21,944 bases of DNA from JAFGSZ01 sp964492185 (GCA_964492185.1 CAZBJH010000050.1:1-21944); one strand, 5' to 3'; shown: positions 1 through 8,192, counted from the stretch's first letter. Notes: generated from the sequence alone by a model not told the origin. Numbers and translations: made by a program.

Positions 1-472
1 TTTTTTAACGGTGATCACCTTGATTTTTTTTAACGGAAAATCCTGAAGGCGGGGTACCGATTCTTGTGATGGTTTATTTGAAAAGGATATTACCGTAAGG
101 ACTTACATTGTATATGTCAAGCTTTGCTGTGCAGAAGAGATACGATGTTCAGCAAATCCCACCTCTATTGAAATCAGCATTTAGTTTTGAAGCAGCGTGG
201 ACCGTCTCAGAAAAATCGCGTAGATTTCAAGGAAGGTTTTCGTTGTGGGGGCACCGGAGGAACCCTGTCCGAGCGACGACGAAGGAGGAGTGAGTTTGGG
301 TTCCGCATGGAGAAAATCTTCCGTAGAAAATCAAGCGATTTTTATGGAACGGTGACCTTTTTGCCTACTTTTTGGGTGGCAGCCAAAAAGTAGGTCGAAC
401 TGCCACGCGGGCAGTTCGAAACACCGGCCTGCGGGAATGTATATTAAAACAATATTATTCTATACAATAGCC
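1..472 (+). mobile_element. Family A structured repeat, copy 1 (left end cut by window)
   Basis: This stretch matches 19290-19746 along most of its length, roughly four bases in five by eye. It contains a GATTTT/AAAATC hairpin near 24-46, the conserved imperfect hairpin at 211-343, a 12-bp hairpin CCTACTTTTTGG/CCAAAAAGTAGG (364-375 with 383-394) and a 10-bp hairpin TCGAACTGCC/GGCAGTTCGA (395-404 with 410-419). It ends in a 47-base tail (426-472) whose reverse complement resembles the left end of the other copy at 19122. Short reading frames exist (for example 108-293), but they lose frame relative to the second copy, so I read the element as non-coding. The left terminus lies outside the window. 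No transposase is visible. Confidence 0.75.
211..343 (+). other. Conserved imperfect long hairpin in family A copy 1
   Basis: The outer stem is AAAAATCGC (211-219) with GCGATTTTT (335-343). Inside it are GATTT/AAATC, then an 11-bp stem GGAAGGTTTTC (231-241) with GAAAATCTTCC (312-322) containing one G-T pair, then TGT/GCA, then GGAACCC/GGGTTCC around a nearly invariant loop that includes TGTCCGAGCGACGACGAAGG. The G-T and T-G pairs are wobble pairs only in plus-strand RNA. This favours, but does not prove, a transcript in the plus direction. The fold was drawn by eye. Confidence 0.5.
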
Positions 473-524
473 ATTTAAAATGCGAGCAGCAACGCTGATA
501 TCGGACATTATGGGCAGACACTAA
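473..524 (+). repeat. Family B repeat fragment (right half)
   Basis: The sequence from ATTTAAAATG through GATATCGGACATTATGG to the end motif CAGACACTAA matches the right half of the complete family B element at 10641-10762 with a few changes. Its left half is missing: the family A tail ends at 472 and this fragment starts at the next base. The last bases, CACTAA, contain the rfbB stop codon read on the minus strand. Confidence 0.7.
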
Positions 525-1570
525 TTATGGTATTGCTGTTCGTAATATTTAATATAATCACCTGAAATGACATGATCCAGCCATTCAGGGTTTGTCATGT
601 ACCAGTCAACAGTTTCAGATAATCCTTCTTCGAAGGTAACCGAGGGAGCCCAACCCAATTCTTTCTGCAATTTCGATGAATCGATTGCATAACGCAGGTC
701 ATGTCCTGCACGGTCTTTTACATAAGTGATAAGTTTAGCCGATGTTCCGGGTCTTCGTCTTAGTTTAAGATCCATGATATCACAAAGCTTTCTGAGCAGG
801 TCAATATTTTTCCATTCGTTGTTTCCTCCTATATTGTATGTTTCACCGGGCACGCCCTTATGAAAGATCAGGTCGATAGCTTCTGCATGATCAATGACAT
901 AGAGCCAGTCCCTTATATTTTCGCCTTTACCGTACACGGGTATAGGCTTATTGTTCTTAATATTATTGATTGCCAGGGGAATGAGTTTTTCAGGGAACTG
1001 GAAGGGACCGTAATTGTTTGAGCAATTGGAAATGATCACCGGTAGGGAATAGGTATTTTTGTATGCTCTAACCAGGTGGTCAGAGCTCGCTTTAGATGCG
1101 GAATAGGGGCTACGGGGGTCGTAGGGTGTATTTTCGGTAAAATATCCCTCAGCACCAAGCGAACCGTAAACCTCATCAGTTGAAATATGATAAAACAGTT
1201 TGTTCGTATAATCGTTTTTCCAGAATTCCCTCGCGGCATTCAGTAAGTTCACCGTTCCAACGATGTTGGTGGATATAAACTCGTTAGGACTTGATATTGA
1301 GCGGTCTACATGCGATTCTGCAGCAAGGTGGATCACTCCGTCTGGTTCAAATTGCCTGAACAATCCTTTTATTTGTTGTTCATTTGTTATGTCGCCTTTT
1401 ATAAAAGTATAATTTGGTTTGTTTTCTATATCACTGAGGTTTTCAAGATTACCTGCATAAGTCAGTTTATCCAGGTTAATGATCCTCTGGCGGGGATAAT
1501 TGTTTACGAATTGCCGCGCTACATGTGATCCGATAAATCCTGCTCCTCCTGTTATAAGTATAGTCTTCAT
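521..1570 (-). CDS. rfbB: dTDP-glucose 4,6-dehydratase
   Basis: RmlB/RfbB converts dTDP-glucose to dTDP-4-keto-6-deoxyglucose in the cytoplasm, the first committed step toward dTDP-rhamnose and related 6-deoxysugars for surface polysaccharide. The 349-residue protein has the extended-SDR NAD site GGAGFIGSH (8-16), the catalytic TDE of ISTDEVYG (131-133) and YSASK with Tyr156 and Lys160. NNYGPFQFPEKLIPL and RDWLYVIDH are also typical of the family. I chose ATG 1570 because the family usually begins with MKTILITGG and AAGGA lies just upstream. An in-frame ATG at 1645 would add 25 unrelated residues and has its own AAGGAG (1655-1660). The gene is last in a minus-strand operon after galE, with a 191-bp gap. 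Its TAG stop lies inside a repeat fragment. Partner genes rfbA, rfbC and rfbD are not in the window. Confidence 0.93.
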   Translation of the reverse strand: MKTILITGGAGFIGSHVARQFVNNYPRQRIINLDKLTYAGNLENLSDIENKPNYTFIKGDITNEQQIKGLFRQFEPDGVIHLAAESHVDRSISSPNEFISTNIVGTVNLLNAAREFWKNDYTNKLFYHISTDEVYGSLGAEGYFTENTPYDPRSPYSASKASSDHLVRAYKNTYSLPVIISNCSNNYGPFQFPEKLIPLAINNIKNNKPIPVYGKGENIRDWLYVIDHAEAIDLIFHKGVPGETYNIGGNNEWKNIDLLRKLCDIMDLKLRRRPGTSAKLITYVKDRAGHDLRYAIDSSKLQKELGWAPSVTFEEGLSETVDWYMTNPEWLDHVISGDYIKYYEQQYHN

Positions 1571-1761
1571 ATTAGTTCCTTTATAATATTTTTTATCTCT
1601 CCACTCATCAGAGTTTGTCAATAAACACTCATTAGTCTCCCGCATTCAACCCCTCTCCTTTTACTTTCTTTTTAACGTTCCGGCAGATTGCAAAATACAG
1701 ATCATCATGTACCATTCAGTTTTTTTCTATTCTATCCCTGTTCACCGTATATCGTTAATTG

Positions 1762-2796
1762 TTATTCATTCAGGAGCTTCCTGATATGTTTCTCCCATTT
1801 CCATGCTGATAATAATGTATCTTCAAGCGATATTGAGGTTTTCCAGCCCAGTTCCTCATTGGCCTTTGAGGTATCGGCCCATACTTTCTCAATGTCTCCG
1901 GGACGCCTGTCAACGATTTTATACTTAATTCTGATACCGGTAGCCTTCTCAAAGGCATTTATTATCTCCAGCACGGAAGTCCCGCTGCCGGTTCCAAGAT
2001 TAAAGACTTCGTATGGTGTTTTATTCTTATTGTTCAGCAGGCGTTCAATAGCTACAACATGTGCCCTGGCAAGATCAACTACATTGATATAATCACGTAT
2101 GCCGGTTCCGTCGGGTGTATTATAGTCATTTCCGAATACTTTTACTTCATCACGAATGCCAATAGCGGTTTGTGTTACAAAAGGCACCAGGTTAAGAGGT
2201 ATGCCCAGCGGTAGTTCACCGATCAGTGCAGATCCGTGAGCTCCTATAGGATTGAAATACCGGAGCGATATTGCTTTGAGATTGTTATGAGCATTAAGTG
2301 TATCCTGAATGATCTCTTCTGATATTTGTTTGGTATTGCCATACGGAGAATTTGCCTTTTTCACAGGAGCATCTTCGGTGACCGGCAGCTTGTCAGGTTC
2401 GCCATAGACCGTGCATGATGAGGAAAAGACAATATTCGGGATACCATGGTCACGCATGGCTATCAGCAGATTTAATAAGGATTCGATATTGTTGTGATAA
2501 TAATCAATAGGTTTGCTCACCGATTCACCAACAGCTTTGTAGGCGGCAAAATGAATGATAGCTTCAATGCCTGGGTATTTAAGGTACATTTCAAGGGTTC
2601 CTGCTTTATCACACAGGTCAAGTTTCTCAAATGCCGGGCGTGTACCCGTGATCTGTTCAATCCAGTCCACAACTTCAGGCCGTGAATTGGAGAGATTGTC
2701 AACGATCAGAACATCAAATCCGCTTTCTATAAGTTCAACTGTGGTATGTGATCCAATATACCCTGTTCCTCCGGTAACCAGAATTAGCTTCTTCAT
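1762..2796 (-). CDS. galE: UDP-glucose 4-epimerase
   Basis: GalE interconverts UDP-glucose and UDP-galactose (some homologues also act on the N-acetylated forms) using tightly bound NAD. The 344-residue length fits the family, which is usually near 338. Visible motifs are the Rossmann loop GGTGYIGSH (9-17), HFAAYKAVGES (82-92), SSSCTVYG (125-132) with the active-site Ser/Thr region, and YGNTK with Tyr152 and Lys156. The start ATG lies 18 bases after the acetyltransferase stop, so the two are probably co-transcribed. No clear Shine-Dalgarno sequence is present, which is common in Bacteroidota. The surrounding sugar-nucleotide genes suggest a role in polysaccharide precursor supply rather than galactose catabolism. 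That last point is inference. Confidence 0.94.
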   Translation of the reverse strand: MKKLILVTGGTGYIGSHTTVELIESGFDVLIVDNLSNSRPEVVDWIEQITGTRPAFEKLDLCDKAGTLEMYLKYPGIEAIIHFAAYKAVGESVSKPIDYYHNNIESLLNLLIAMRDHGIPNIVFSSSCTVYGEPDKLPVTEDAPVKKANSPYGNTKQISEEIIQDTLNAHNNLKAISLRYFNPIGAHGSALIGELPLGIPLNLVPFVTQTAIGIRDEVKVFGNDYNTPDGTGIRDYINVVDLARAHVVAIERLLNNKNKTPYEVFNLGTGSGTSVLEIINAFEKATGIRIKYKIVDRRPGDIEKVWADTSKANEELGWKTSISLEDTLLSAWKWEKHIRKLLNE

Positions 2797-2814
2797 TTTA
2801 TCTTATTGTCAGAC

Positions 2815-3396
2815 TTATTTTGAATTTATTTTATTAACTATCCCATTTTTCAATATATATTGCTCCCCGCTTTCGGGGCATGCAGCCAGTCCTTTTTCAT
2901 TGAACTTCAGCCGGTGTCCGTATTCGCTCATCCAGCCGGTTTGATGCGCGGGATTACCTATTGCCAGTGCATAAGCGGCAACATTTTTTGTTACTACAGA
3001 GCCGGCCCCGATAAATGCGTATTCACCAATATCATGTCCGCATATAATGGTAGCATTGGCACCTATTGTTGCCCCTTTTTTCACGACAGTCTTTATATAC
3101 TGGTCTTTTCGGGCCACTGCACTCCGGGGATTGATGATATTTGTGAACACCATTGAGGGACCAAGGAAAACATTATCCTCACAAATAACCCCTGTATATA
3201 TTGAAACGTTGTTTTGCACTTTAACATTGTTCCCGAGCATAACACCCGGGGAAACAACAACATTTTGTCCCAGATTGCAGTTGTTGCCAATCACACAGTC
3301 AGACATTATATGAGAAAAGTGCCATATTTTTGTTCCTTTGCCTATGCGGCATCCTTCGTCAATAACAACTGTTTCATGTGCAAAGTATTCTTTCAT
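2815..3396 (-). CDS. wlbB: WlbB/WbpD-type UDP-sugar N-acetyltransferase
   Basis: This 193-residue protein is a left-handed beta-helix acyltransferase. Hexapeptide repeats run from about residue 10 to 140 (for example VIGNNCNLGQNVVVSPG and ATIGANATIICGHDIG). The segment FTNIINPRS (84-92) and the C-terminal MSEYGHRL match WlbB/WbpD enzymes. Those use acetyl-CoA to acetylate the 3-amino group of UDP-2-acetamido-3-amino-2,3-dideoxyglucuronate, toward the di-N-acetylated uronic acids found in O-antigens. Its ATG overlaps the TGA of the upstream aminotransferase (ATGA), which points to translational coupling and fits the aminotransferase supplying its substrate. A conserved CPESG near the C-terminus is also seen in this family. 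Family membership is clear; the exact sugar is inferred from the neighbour. Confidence 0.87.
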   Translation of the reverse strand: MKEYFAHETVVIDEGCRIGKGTKIWHFSHIMSDCVIGNNCNLGQNVVVSPGVMLGNNVKVQNNVSIYTGVICEDNVFLGPSMVFTNIINPRSAVARKDQYIKTVVKKGATIGANATIICGHDIGEYAFIGAGSVVTKNVAAYALAIGNPAHQTGWMSEYGHRLKFNEKGLAACPESGEQYILKNGIVNKINSK

Positions 3397-4538
3397 AAGG
3401 CTGGTTTATTTTCTGTATATTCCATGACATGATCAGTAATATATTCAAGCTGATCCTTGCCCATTTCCGTATGGATGGGTAAAGACAAAACCGTATCACA
3501 TAATTTTTGTGTAACCTTCAGTGACCGGTTACCAGGGGAATATTGACGGTAAGCCTTTTGCCGGTGCATTGCCACAGGATAATATATCATGGTGGGAATA
3601 CCCCTGGATTTAAGGTATTTTTGCATTTCTTCACGATTGATATTATCATGCAACCTGAGGGTATACTGATGATAAACATGTGTTGACCAGGATGCTCTGA
3701 CCGGGATCTTAATTACGGAACTTTGCCTGAAGGCCTCATCGTAAAATCCGGCCGCGGTTTGCCTGGCCCGGTTGAAATCGTCAAGGTATTTGAGTTTAAC
3801 AAGTAAAATGGCAGCCTGAATGGTATCTAAACGTGAATTTACGCCTATTGAATCATTGAAATACTTTTTTTTGCTTCCATGGTTTACTATCATTGATAAC
3901 TTTTCTGCAAGAATATCATCGTCAGTCATTAATGCACCGCCGTCACCAAAACAGGCAAGTGTTTTAGATGGAAAAAATGAGGTGCATCCGATGTTCCCGA
4001 TCGTTCCTGCCTTACGCCTGGTCATATCTGCTGAAATATGTTCGGCCCCTGTGGCCTGGGCAACATCTTCAATAATATGCAGATTGTGTTGCCTGGCAAT
4101 TGACATGATACTGTCCATATCTGCACACTGACCGAATAAATGAACCGGAACAATTGCTCTTGTCTTGTTGGTTATTGCTTTTTGAACTTCTTCCGGATCA
4201 ATTGTAAATGTATCCGGAGCAATATCAACAAATACCGGTTTCAATCCGAGAAGTACGATAACTTCAATAGTGGCTATAAAGGTAAAATCGGGGGTGATAA
4301 CTTCATCTCCGGGTTGAAGGCCAAGAGCCATCATGCTTATTTGCAATGCATCCGTTCCGTTAGCACATGGAATAACATGTTTTACATGCAGGTAATTTTG
4401 AAGTTCCTTTTGAAATGTCTTTACCTCGGGGCCGTTAATAAATGCTGAAGAGTCAATAACCTGCTGAATGGCAGGGTCAATTTCCCCTTTTAATCTCTCA
4501 TACTGAGTCTTCAGGTCAACCATTCTGATGGTGTCCAT
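3393..4538 (-). CDS. wlbC: DegT/DnrJ/EryC1/StrS aminotransferase, WlbC/WbpE type
   Basis: This PLP-dependent sugar aminotransferase has 381 residues. FFPSK places the Schiff-base lysine at 192, EDVAQATGA gives the cofactor Asp158 and Gln161, and GTDALQ (61-66) lies in the phosphate-binding region. The opening MVDLKTQYERL is typical of enzymes that aminate UDP-2-acetamido-3-oxo-glucuronate using glutamate (WlbC/WbpE). Coupling to a WlbB-like acetyltransferase supports this activity, but other 3-keto or 4-keto sugar substrates cannot be excluded. I chose ATG 4538; a GTG at 4562 in the same frame would add eight residues. It is the first visible gene of the minus-strand operon and is divergent from the SPOR gene at 4670. 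The matching dehydrogenases (WbpA and WlbA/WbpB) are not in the window. Confidence 0.87.
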   Translation of the reverse strand: MDTIRMVDLKTQYERLKGEIDPAIQQVIDSSAFINGPEVKTFQKELQNYLHVKHVIPCANGTDALQISMMALGLQPGDEVITPDFTFIATIEVIVLLGLKPVFVDIAPDTFTIDPEEVQKAITNKTRAIVPVHLFGQCADMDSIMSIARQHNLHIIEDVAQATGAEHISADMTRRKAGTIGNIGCTSFFPSKTLACFGDGGALMTDDDILAEKLSMIVNHGSKKKYFNDSIGVNSRLDTIQAAILLVKLKYLDDFNRARQTAAGFYDEAFRQSSVIKIPVRASWSTHVYHQYTLRLHDNINREEMQKYLKSRGIPTMIYYPVAMHRQKAYRQYSPGNRSLKVTQKLCDTVLSLPIHTEMGKDQLEYITDHVMEYTENKPAL

Positions 4539-4669
4539 AAATCGATATTTTAAAAACCGCACTAAGATAATGATTAATAAAGTAAAGGAAAAATACGTCT
4601 GCTGTTAAAGGAGTACTAATTATTTATTAAATTTAACCGGTATTAAAAGGAATAATAAGGAACTGAATT

Positions 4670-5692
4670 GTGAATATTGACCGATACATTAAAGAGCTGA
4701 TAAGACTGAGTGAATGTGTTATACTTCCCGGATTTGGCGGATTTGTTACCCGATACCGTTCTGCCAGGTATGATAGCCATTGCCGGCTCTTATCTCCTCC
4801 CTCCAAGGAAGTCAGATTCAGAAATGATCTGACACGCGATAATGGTGTCCTGGTTGAATATATTGCTAAACACGAAAGAATAAGAAGCAGGAAGGCCAGG
4901 ATAATTATTGAAAAATATGTCGCGGATAAGATACAGCAGATTGAAGGGAAAGGTGAAACAGAAATTCCGGGTATTGGTGTTTTTCGTTATGGAAGTGATG
5001 GTAAGATAGATTTTTTACCTGATGAAAAGGAGAACTTTCTTGTTGATTCATACGGGTTAGAGGAAATTGAAGTAAGTAATATGCCTGAATCTGAAAACGG
5101 TCCCGGAACAAATGCCGGCCCTGTTCAATCTATAGATACCTTAAAAAGAAAGAATACCGGGTTATGGATTGCGGCGGGAATATTAATGATCCTGGGTCTT
5201 GGTTTATTGCTGGTTTTAATGAACCGGAATTACAGTGATGAAAATGAAAATACTTTTCTATCATTTGATTTGCTGCCGGGCAAAAATAAACAGGATGACA
5301 GCTATGTGTTCGGTAAGCAACGCATTATTGAGCCTGATTCGATGCAAAAAGAGATATCAGGACATATTGACCGCGGTACTGACAAGAAAAATGCCCTGTT
5401 TTACGATGCCGGCTCTCAGGATACCTCCGAAATTCAGGAAGATCTTCCCGTAATGGAAAATCCCTCATGTTCAATTGTTTATCATATTGTAGCCGGAAGT
5501 TTCAAGAGCCTGAGAAATGCCGAAAGATTAGAATCAAGGCTGAATGCAGAGGGCTATAAGTCAAAGATTGTTAACAGCAACACTTATTATATGGTGGTTC
5601 TTGACTCATTCGTTGAAAAAAACAAAGCAATTGATGAAATGCGGCGGATAAGGAATAGTATTGACCAGTCGGTATGGATATTAAGCCTTTAA
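4670..5692 (+). CDS. HU-CCDC81 and SPOR domain membrane protein
   Basis: The 340-residue protein begins with an HU-like CCDC81 domain (about 1-125, with ILPGFGGFVTRYRSA at 18-32 and IPGIGVFRY at 99-107). A linker follows, then one membrane segment (LWIAAGILMILGLGLLLVLM, 165-184), a polar spacer, and a SPOR domain at about 270-338 (VAGSFKSLRNAERL). This architecture is specific to Bacteroidota. SPOR domains bind peptidoglycan stripped of stem peptides at division sites, so a role linking cytoplasm to cell wall is plausible, but the function is not established. Topology should be cytoplasmic N-terminus and periplasmic SPOR. The start is a GTG with AAGGA eight bases upstream. It is monocistronic, divergent from the sugar operon and convergent with metG. 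Confidence 0.85.
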   Translation: MNIDRYIKELIRLSECVILPGFGGFVTRYRSARYDSHCRLLSPPSKEVRFRNDLTRDNGVLVEYIAKHERIRSRKARIIIEKYVADKIQQIEGKGETEIPGIGVFRYGSDGKIDFLPDEKENFLVDSYGLEEIEVSNMPESENGPGTNAGPVQSIDTLKRKNTGLWIAAGILMILGLGLLLVLMNRNYSDENENTFLSFDLLPGKNKQDDSYVFGKQRIIEPDSMQKEISGHIDRGTDKKNALFYDAGSQDTSEIQEDLPVMENPSCSIVYHIVAGSFKSLRNAERLESRLNAEGYKSKIVNSNTYYMVVLDSFVEKNKAIDEMRRIRNSIDQSVWILSL

Positions 5693-5775
5693 GTAGGATT
5701 ATGGTATTTTGCGGCACAATTATTGGCAATAGGAAAGCCGGAAGCAAAAAAAGCTGAAAGCTGCAAAAAAGCTAT

Positions 5776-6064
5776 TCCCCTCCCTGGAGGGGTTAGGGGT
5801 GGGTCTTTAAGGTGGCCGGTATAATAAGCCGGAAGCCGGAAGCCACAAGTCACAGACTTGCGGCAGGGATGGGGAATTGTTTAAATGTTTAATCGTTGAA
5901 TTGTTGAATTGTTGAATCGGTGAATTGTTGATGAGATAAAACCTTCTTTTTAGCCACAGCTAATCCCCCCCGGGAGGGGTAGGGGTGGGTCTTTAAGGTG
6001 GCTGGTATAATAAGCCGGAAGCCGGAAGCCGGAAGCCACAAGTCACAGACTTGCGGCAGGGATG
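5776..6064. repeat. Two ~100-bp direct repeats in the convergent gap
   Basis: Copies lie at 5776-5871 and 5964-6064. Each runs from a C-rich/G-rich hairpin (for example CCCCTCC/GGAGGGG at 5777-5783 and 5786-5792) through TTAGGGGTGGGTCTTTAAGG or a close variant, TATAATAAGCCGGAAG, and a 23-nt palindrome (5842-5864, 6035-6057), to GCAGGGATG. They differ in the number of GCCGGAA units: two in the first, three in the second. They lie between the convergent 3' ends of the SPOR gene and metG. No T-tract follows the hairpins, so I do not call terminators. No gene is visible anywhere in 5693-6158. Confidence 0.85.
5895..5934. repeat. 8-bp tandem repeat, GTTGAATT unit
   Basis: About five units of GTTGAATT in tandem: two perfect, then GTTGAATC, GGTGAATT and a partial GTTGATGA. 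It lies between the two ~100-bp direct repeats. Similar but degenerate sequence (GAATTGTTTAAATGTTTAATC-like) precedes it. The unit number could vary between strains. Confidence 0.8.
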
Positions 6065-6158
6065 AGCCGAAAGCCGAAAGAGGCTAATCGGGCTATCATC
6101 TTCAGGTTATATTCAACTACCCAAGGTATTAAACTTCTCAACTGTTCGTGCGTTTACT

Positions 6159-8192
6159 TTATTTGATCTCCGCGCCATTTTCCGTATTTTTATCAGGCAT
6201 AACAAAACTGAGTTTTCCCTCAGTGTTTTCAGCCATGAGTATCATTCCCTGTGAAATGATGCCCCGGATCTTTCTCGGCTGGAGATTTACCAAAATGCAA
6301 ACCTGTTGTCCGATGATCTTCTCAGGATCGAAAAATTCCGCTATACCTGAAACAACGGTACGCTGATCAATACCGGTATCAATTTCCAGTTTCAGGAGCT
6401 TTTTTGTTTTGGGGACTTTTTCTGCTTTTACTATAGTACCGGTACGGATATCTAATTTACTGAATTCGTCATAGGATATATCTTCTTTTGCCGGTTTCAA
6501 AGCAGGTTTCTTATCTTCAGTATTTACCTTTGATGCCCTGAGCTTTTCAAGCTGTTGTTCAATTTCGCCGTCTTCAATTTTTTCGAAAAGTAAGGAAGGT
6601 TTATTTATACGATGTCCTTTTTTCAGCAGATCGGTTGAGCCGGTTTCTTTCCATGAAAATTGTCCGGTATTTAAAAAACCGCTCAGCTTTTTAGCTGAGA
6701 AAGGTAGAAATGGTGCAAGCAGTGTAGACAGGTTGGCTGAAATCTGTAGTGATATGTTTAGTATGGTCTTAACCCTTTCCTGATCCGTTTTGAACAATAT
6801 CCATGGTTCTGTATCAGCAAGATATTTGTTGCCCAGTCGTGCAAGGTCCATAGCAAGTTTAAGGGCTTCGCGGAAACGATAATTCTCAAGGCTGTATTCA
6901 ACTTTTTCCTTTATTGTTGTGATCTCCGAAAGTGTGTATCTGTCGTATTCCGTAAGCTCATTTCTCTCAGGCACCTGGCCGTCAAAATATTTGTTGGTAA
7001 GCACAAGGGCACGGTTTACAAAGTTTCCGAAAATGGCAACGAGTTCATTATTATTTCGCGACTGAAAATCTTTCCAGGTAAAATCATTATCTTTTGTTTC
7101 AGGCGCATTGGCACACAATACATAACGCAATACATCCTCTTTGCCTTTAAAATCTTCAAGGTATTCATGCAGCCATACTGCCCAGTTGCGCGAAGTAGAG
7201 ATCTTGTCATTTTCGAGATTAAGGAATTCATTGGCAGGAACATTATCGGGCAGGATATAACTGCCTTCAGCTTTCAGCATGACGGGGAAAATAATACAAT
7301 GAAAAACGATATTGTCTTTTCCTATAAAATGTACCAGTTTGGTTTCTTTATCCTTCCAGTATTTTTCCCAGTCGGGAGTAAGGTCCTTCGTAGCTGAGAT
7401 ATATCCTATAGGTGCATCAAACCAAACATACAATACTTTGCCTTTTGCTCCTTCCACAGGTACGGGAATGCCCCATTCCAGGTCACGGCTGACAGCCCTT
7501 GGATGCAATCCCTGATCTATCCATGATTTACATTGCCCGTATACATTGGGTTTCCAGTTTTTATGTTCCTCAAGTATCCACTGACGTAAAAAATTTTCAT
7601 GTTTGTCCAGGGGTAAAAACCAGTGTGTGGTTTTTCTTAAGATGGGCTTTGAACCACTGAGCATGGAACGTGGATTGATAAGTTCATTCGGACTGAGCGA
7701 ACTGCCGCAATTTTCACACTGGTCACCATAAGCCGATTCGTTGCCGCAATTAGGACAGGTACCCGTAATATAACGGTCGGCCAAAAACTGCCCTGCTTCT
7801 TCATCAAAATACTGCTCTGTTGTTTTTTCTATGAATTCACCCTTATTATAAAGGGTTTTAAAAAAATCACCGGCTGTCCGGTAGTGTGTTTTTGTTGTGG
7901 TGCGGGAGTATATATCAAATGATATGCCGAATTCTTCAAAGGATTGTTTAATCATGGCGTGATACCGGTCAACGATATCCTGTGGTGGCACCCCTTCATT
8001 CCGTGCCTTGATAGTTATAGGTACACCGTGCTCATCCGAACCGCAAATATATTTTACATCTTCACCTTTCAGTCGTAAATATCTTACATATATATCAGCC
8101 GGTATGTATACCCCGGCCAGATGACCGATATGAACAGGACCATTGGCATAAGGAAGTGCGGCAGTAACCAGATATCTTTTAAATTTTTTCAT
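6159..8192 (-). CDS. metG: Methionyl-tRNA synthetase
   Basis: MetG charges tRNA-Met with methionine using ATP and is essential for translation initiation and elongation. The 677-residue protein has the HIGH signature (HIGH, 21-24), the zinc-binding CPNCG...CENCG with cysteines at 146, 149, 159 and 162, and the KMSKS loop as KISTS (330-334). The C-terminus (about 572-677, starting ISYDEFSKLDIRTG) is an EMAPII/Trbp111-type tRNA-binding domain that promotes dimerisation. It is joined by a charged linker. Length and domain order match the long class of bacterial MetRS. The gene stands alone, convergent with the SPOR gene and divergent from ldcA. A TATCTTTG promoter element lies 48 bases upstream of the ATG. 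Confidence 0.97.
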   Translation of the reverse strand: MKKFKRYLVTAALPYANGPVHIGHLAGVYIPADIYVRYLRLKGEDVKYICGSDEHGVPITIKARNEGVPPQDIVDRYHAMIKQSFEEFGISFDIYSRTTTKTHYRTAGDFFKTLYNKGEFIEKTTEQYFDEEAGQFLADRYITGTCPNCGNESAYGDQCENCGSSLSPNELINPRSMLSGSKPILRKTTHWFLPLDKHENFLRQWILEEHKNWKPNVYGQCKSWIDQGLHPRAVSRDLEWGIPVPVEGAKGKVLYVWFDAPIGYISATKDLTPDWEKYWKDKETKLVHFIGKDNIVFHCIIFPVMLKAEGSYILPDNVPANEFLNLENDKISTSRNWAVWLHEYLEDFKGKEDVLRYVLCANAPETKDNDFTWKDFQSRNNNELVAIFGNFVNRALVLTNKYFDGQVPERNELTEYDRYTLSEITTIKEKVEYSLENYRFREALKLAMDLARLGNKYLADTEPWILFKTDQERVKTILNISLQISANLSTLLAPFLPFSAKKLSGFLNTGQFSWKETGSTDLLKKGHRINKPSLLFEKIEDGEIEQQLEKLRASKVNTEDKKPALKPAKEDISYDEFSKLDIRTGTIVKAEKVPKTKKLLKLEIDTGIDQRTVVSGIAEFFDPEKIIGQQVCILVNLQPRKIRGIISQGMILMAENTEGKLSFVMPDKNTENGAEIK

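Noticed and set aside
108..393. Two overlapping short frames (61 and 68 residues) in family A copy 1
   Set aside because: Compared with the copy at 19403-19630, the shared peptide part QKxYDVQQxPP changes many residues, and a one-base length change after SEKSR breaks the frame. Base-pairing is better kept than protein sequence.
4539..4669. Promoter for the aminotransferase-led sugar operon
   Set aside because: TATCTTAG and TATTTTTC on the minus strand each miss the -7 consensus by one base and no good -33 partner is spaced correctly, so no feature was called.
5777..5792. CCCCTCC/GGAGGGG hairpin as a terminator for the SPOR gene or metG
   Set aside because: No run of T follows on either strand, and the hairpin belongs to a repeat present twice.
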